Shown: positions 62,853 to 64,000 of the stretch, piece after piece | Numbering within the stretch: the stretch's first letter is position 1 | Layout of the letters: each line of letters begins with the position of its first letter | From: Roseburia hominis A2-183 | Lineage (GTDB): Bacteria > Bacillota > Clostridia > Lachnospirales > Lachnospiraceae | Assembly (NCBI RefSeq): GCF_000225345.1 | Contig: NC_015977.1 | Coordinates: forward strand, 1,905,501-1,969,500 | Length of the DNA stretch: 64,000 nucleotides | Direction of reading: 5' to 3' | Notes under the pieces: model-generated | What the model was told of the DNA's origin: nothing | Databases searched by the model: none | Seen by the model: only the letters and a program-made list of their open reading frames with translations | Program-made: the position numbers and the translations under genes

Positions 62853-63907
62853 CAAAACTTCACACTCCATTTTTTCTCTGCTATGGCAAGCGTCTTGCCC
62901 TCACATGCCGTCTTTTGCACCAGAAGTCTGCCGCCCTCCCCCGCCGCGCAGACCGCCGCGCGCTCACACACATTATCCACGCCGACCTGTTGCGCCACAA
63001 AGCCGGATGACGTGAATGTACCGTCCACACACTGCAGGCGCCCGGCCGGATAAGTGAGAAAAGGAACCGCTAACTGCTCTGCCAGTGCCAGAATTCCTAC
63101 CTCATCCGCTTTTACATCGACCGACGCGATTCCCGCCACCGCCATGCTGGAAAGCTTCTCTTTTTCCAGGGTCTCCCGCACAAACGCTTCCAGTTCCTCT
63201 TCGCTTTTGCCCCTTCTGCACCCGACGCCAAGCAGCAGGCAGGACGGAATCAGCCATAAGCTGCATCGTTCCCCGGCTTCGCACTGCGGCGCGACCAGCA
63301 CATCCACCGGCTCCTTTGGCGGATACGGTACCAGTCTTACCTCCGGCGGAATCTCTCCTTCACATTCTCCGGCGACGGACATGGTAAGATACCCGGCGCG
63401 CAGAAGCCCGGCGGACACCCGGGCGATTCCGTCATGACCGGCAACGGCAAGACGGTTTGACGCTGCAAACACATCCACCGCAAAAAGCCCGTTCACATCC
63501 GTCGCCGTGGTGAGCACGGCAGTCGCACCGAGGGCTCTTGAAAGTTCCCCGGCAAGCCGGTTGGCTCCCCCATAATGACCTGCAAGAAGCGGGATCACAA
63601 ACTGCCCCGCCTCATCCGCCACGAGCACCGGAACATCGGAAAGCTTATCTTTTACATGCGGTGCGATACTCCTGACCGCAATCCCGCATGCCCCGATAAA
63701 CAGGAGCGCATTTCCCGCCGCAAACTGTTTTCCTGTCCATTCGGCAAGTGGCTGATCCACGGAAATCCCTATCCCCTCTGCCCGGGCGTCGCTGCATTTT
63801 GTATATAATTTACAGGACCATACGGCATCCATCGCTTCCTGAATGTGTTCTGCCAGTTCTGCCCCCCTGTAAGTAAAGCTGATGACAGCTATGTCCGTCT
63901 TCTTCAC
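62852..63907 (-). CDS. cbiG: Cobalt-precorrin-5A hydrolase
   Basis: This 351-residue enzyme opens the delta-lactone of cobalt-precorrin-5A and releases acetaldehyde. Its N-terminal domain has LAVISFTYRGAELA-type sequence, FIGACGIAVRSIAPHVKDKLSDVPVLVADEAGQFVIPLLAGHYGGANRLA, and its C-terminal domain has LLLGVGCRRGKSEEELEAFV and SSGFVAQQVGVDNVCERAAV. The start is GTG, overlapping the cbiF stop as GTGA (4 nt). Confidence 0.96.
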   Translation of the reverse strand: MKKTDIAVISFTYRGAELAEHIQEAMDAVWSCKLYTKCSDARAEGIGISVDQPLAEWTGKQFAAGNALLFIGACGIAVRSIAPHVKDKLSDVPVLVADEAGQFVIPLLAGHYGGANRLAGELSRALGATAVLTTATDVNGLFAVDVFAASNRLAVAGHDGIARVSAGLLRAGYLTMSVAGECEGEIPPEVRLVPYPPKEPVDVLVAPQCEAGERCSLWLIPSCLLLGVGCRRGKSEEELEAFVRETLEKEKLSSMAVAGIASVDVKADEVGILALAEQLAVPFLTYPAGRLQCVDGTFTSSGFVAQQVGVDNVCERAAVCAAGEGGRLLVQKTACEGKTLAIAEKKWSVKF

Positions 63908-64000
63908 TTTGTCTCTCCCTGTTCCTTTTTTGCCTTCCGGTATCCCGTGGTAAACCCGGGATCATACAGCTTCGAGCGCTCATACCCCGGCGCTGCCAGC
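63904..64000 (-). CDS. cbiF: Cobalt-precorrin-4 C11-methyltransferase, C-terminal end (cut by window edge)
   Basis: Only the last 31 residues and the stop are in the window. They read LAAPGYERSKLYDPGFTTGYR and a lysine-rich tail. The SKLYDPxFTTxYR ending is typical of CbiF. Its stop overlaps the cbiG start, and cbiF-cbiG is a usual neighbour pair. The gene begins outside the window. Confidence 0.85.
   Translation of the reverse strand, partial: LAAPGYERSKLYDPGFTTGYRKAKKEQGETK

Overview
The window looks like a low-to-moderate GC anaerobic, spore-forming Firmicute of the Lachnospiraceae type. Evidence: the order spoIVB / recN / argR / nadK / tlyA / dxs / ispA / xseB / xseA / nusB / yqhY, a full-length Spo0A, a SpoIIM-like gene next to xerD and a Nudix hydrolase, RNase Y, an oxygen-independent (cbi-type) cobalamin pathway, and typical sigma-A promoters. 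Almost all genes lie on the minus strand; the clear plus-strand genes are dinB, the DAHP synthase gene and a DUF3783 gene.

Region 1 (1-11,075, minus) is one long exopolysaccharide operon of the Gram-positive Pel type. From its promoter at about 11,105 it reads: a PqqD-like small protein, a PelD-like membrane sensor with an N-terminal SDR-like domain, a PelE-like protein, a DUF2194 protein, PelF, PelG, a DUF2304-like membrane protein, a GT4, a GT2, and the start of a DUF4874/DUF4832 protein cut by the window edge. Region 2 (11,200-14,860) holds spo0A, a TPR-GGDEF diguanylate cyclase with its own promoter, and spoIVB. A c-di-GMP producer, the sporulation master regulator and a c-di-GMP-responsive polysaccharide operon are therefore side by side.

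Region 3 (14,900-24,100) is a conserved housekeeping operon for DNA repair, arginine regulation, NADP supply, isoprenoid synthesis, exonuclease VII and NusB, followed by the Asp23-family yqhY gene. Region 4 (24,100-29,970) has metA, ligA, an RluF-like pseudouridine synthase, an SH3-domain membrane protein and tRNA-Arg(CCG). Region 5 (30,000-46,400) has a DUF4422 protein, dinB, a MarR-controlled heterodimeric ABC exporter, two shikimate-pathway genes, xerD, spoIIM, a Nudix hydrolase, rny, recX and recA with a consensus LexA box. Region 6 (46,400-51,400) has a DUF3783 protein, thioredoxin, prfC, deoB and a Cys-rich small protein.

Region 7 (51,100-64,000) is a cobalamin locus: cbiF (partial), cbiG, cbiH, a cbiJ-cbiE-cbiT triple fusion and cbiA, then a cobalamin riboswitch with its terminator. 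The riboswitch controls a secreted CbiK-like lipoprotein, a binding protein, a FecCD permease, an ATPase with an extra C-terminal domain, and probably a cbiK-cbiL fusion and the genes after it.

The least expected structure is non-coding. Two intergenic regions between convergent genes (about 32,610-33,170 and 47,211-47,834) are each one enormous imperfect palindrome. They share a conserved core with compensatory base changes, but their outer arms match only within each copy. A second, unrelated repeat of about 150 bp occurs at 39,948-40,101 and 42,601-42,753, with a degenerate partial copy beside it.
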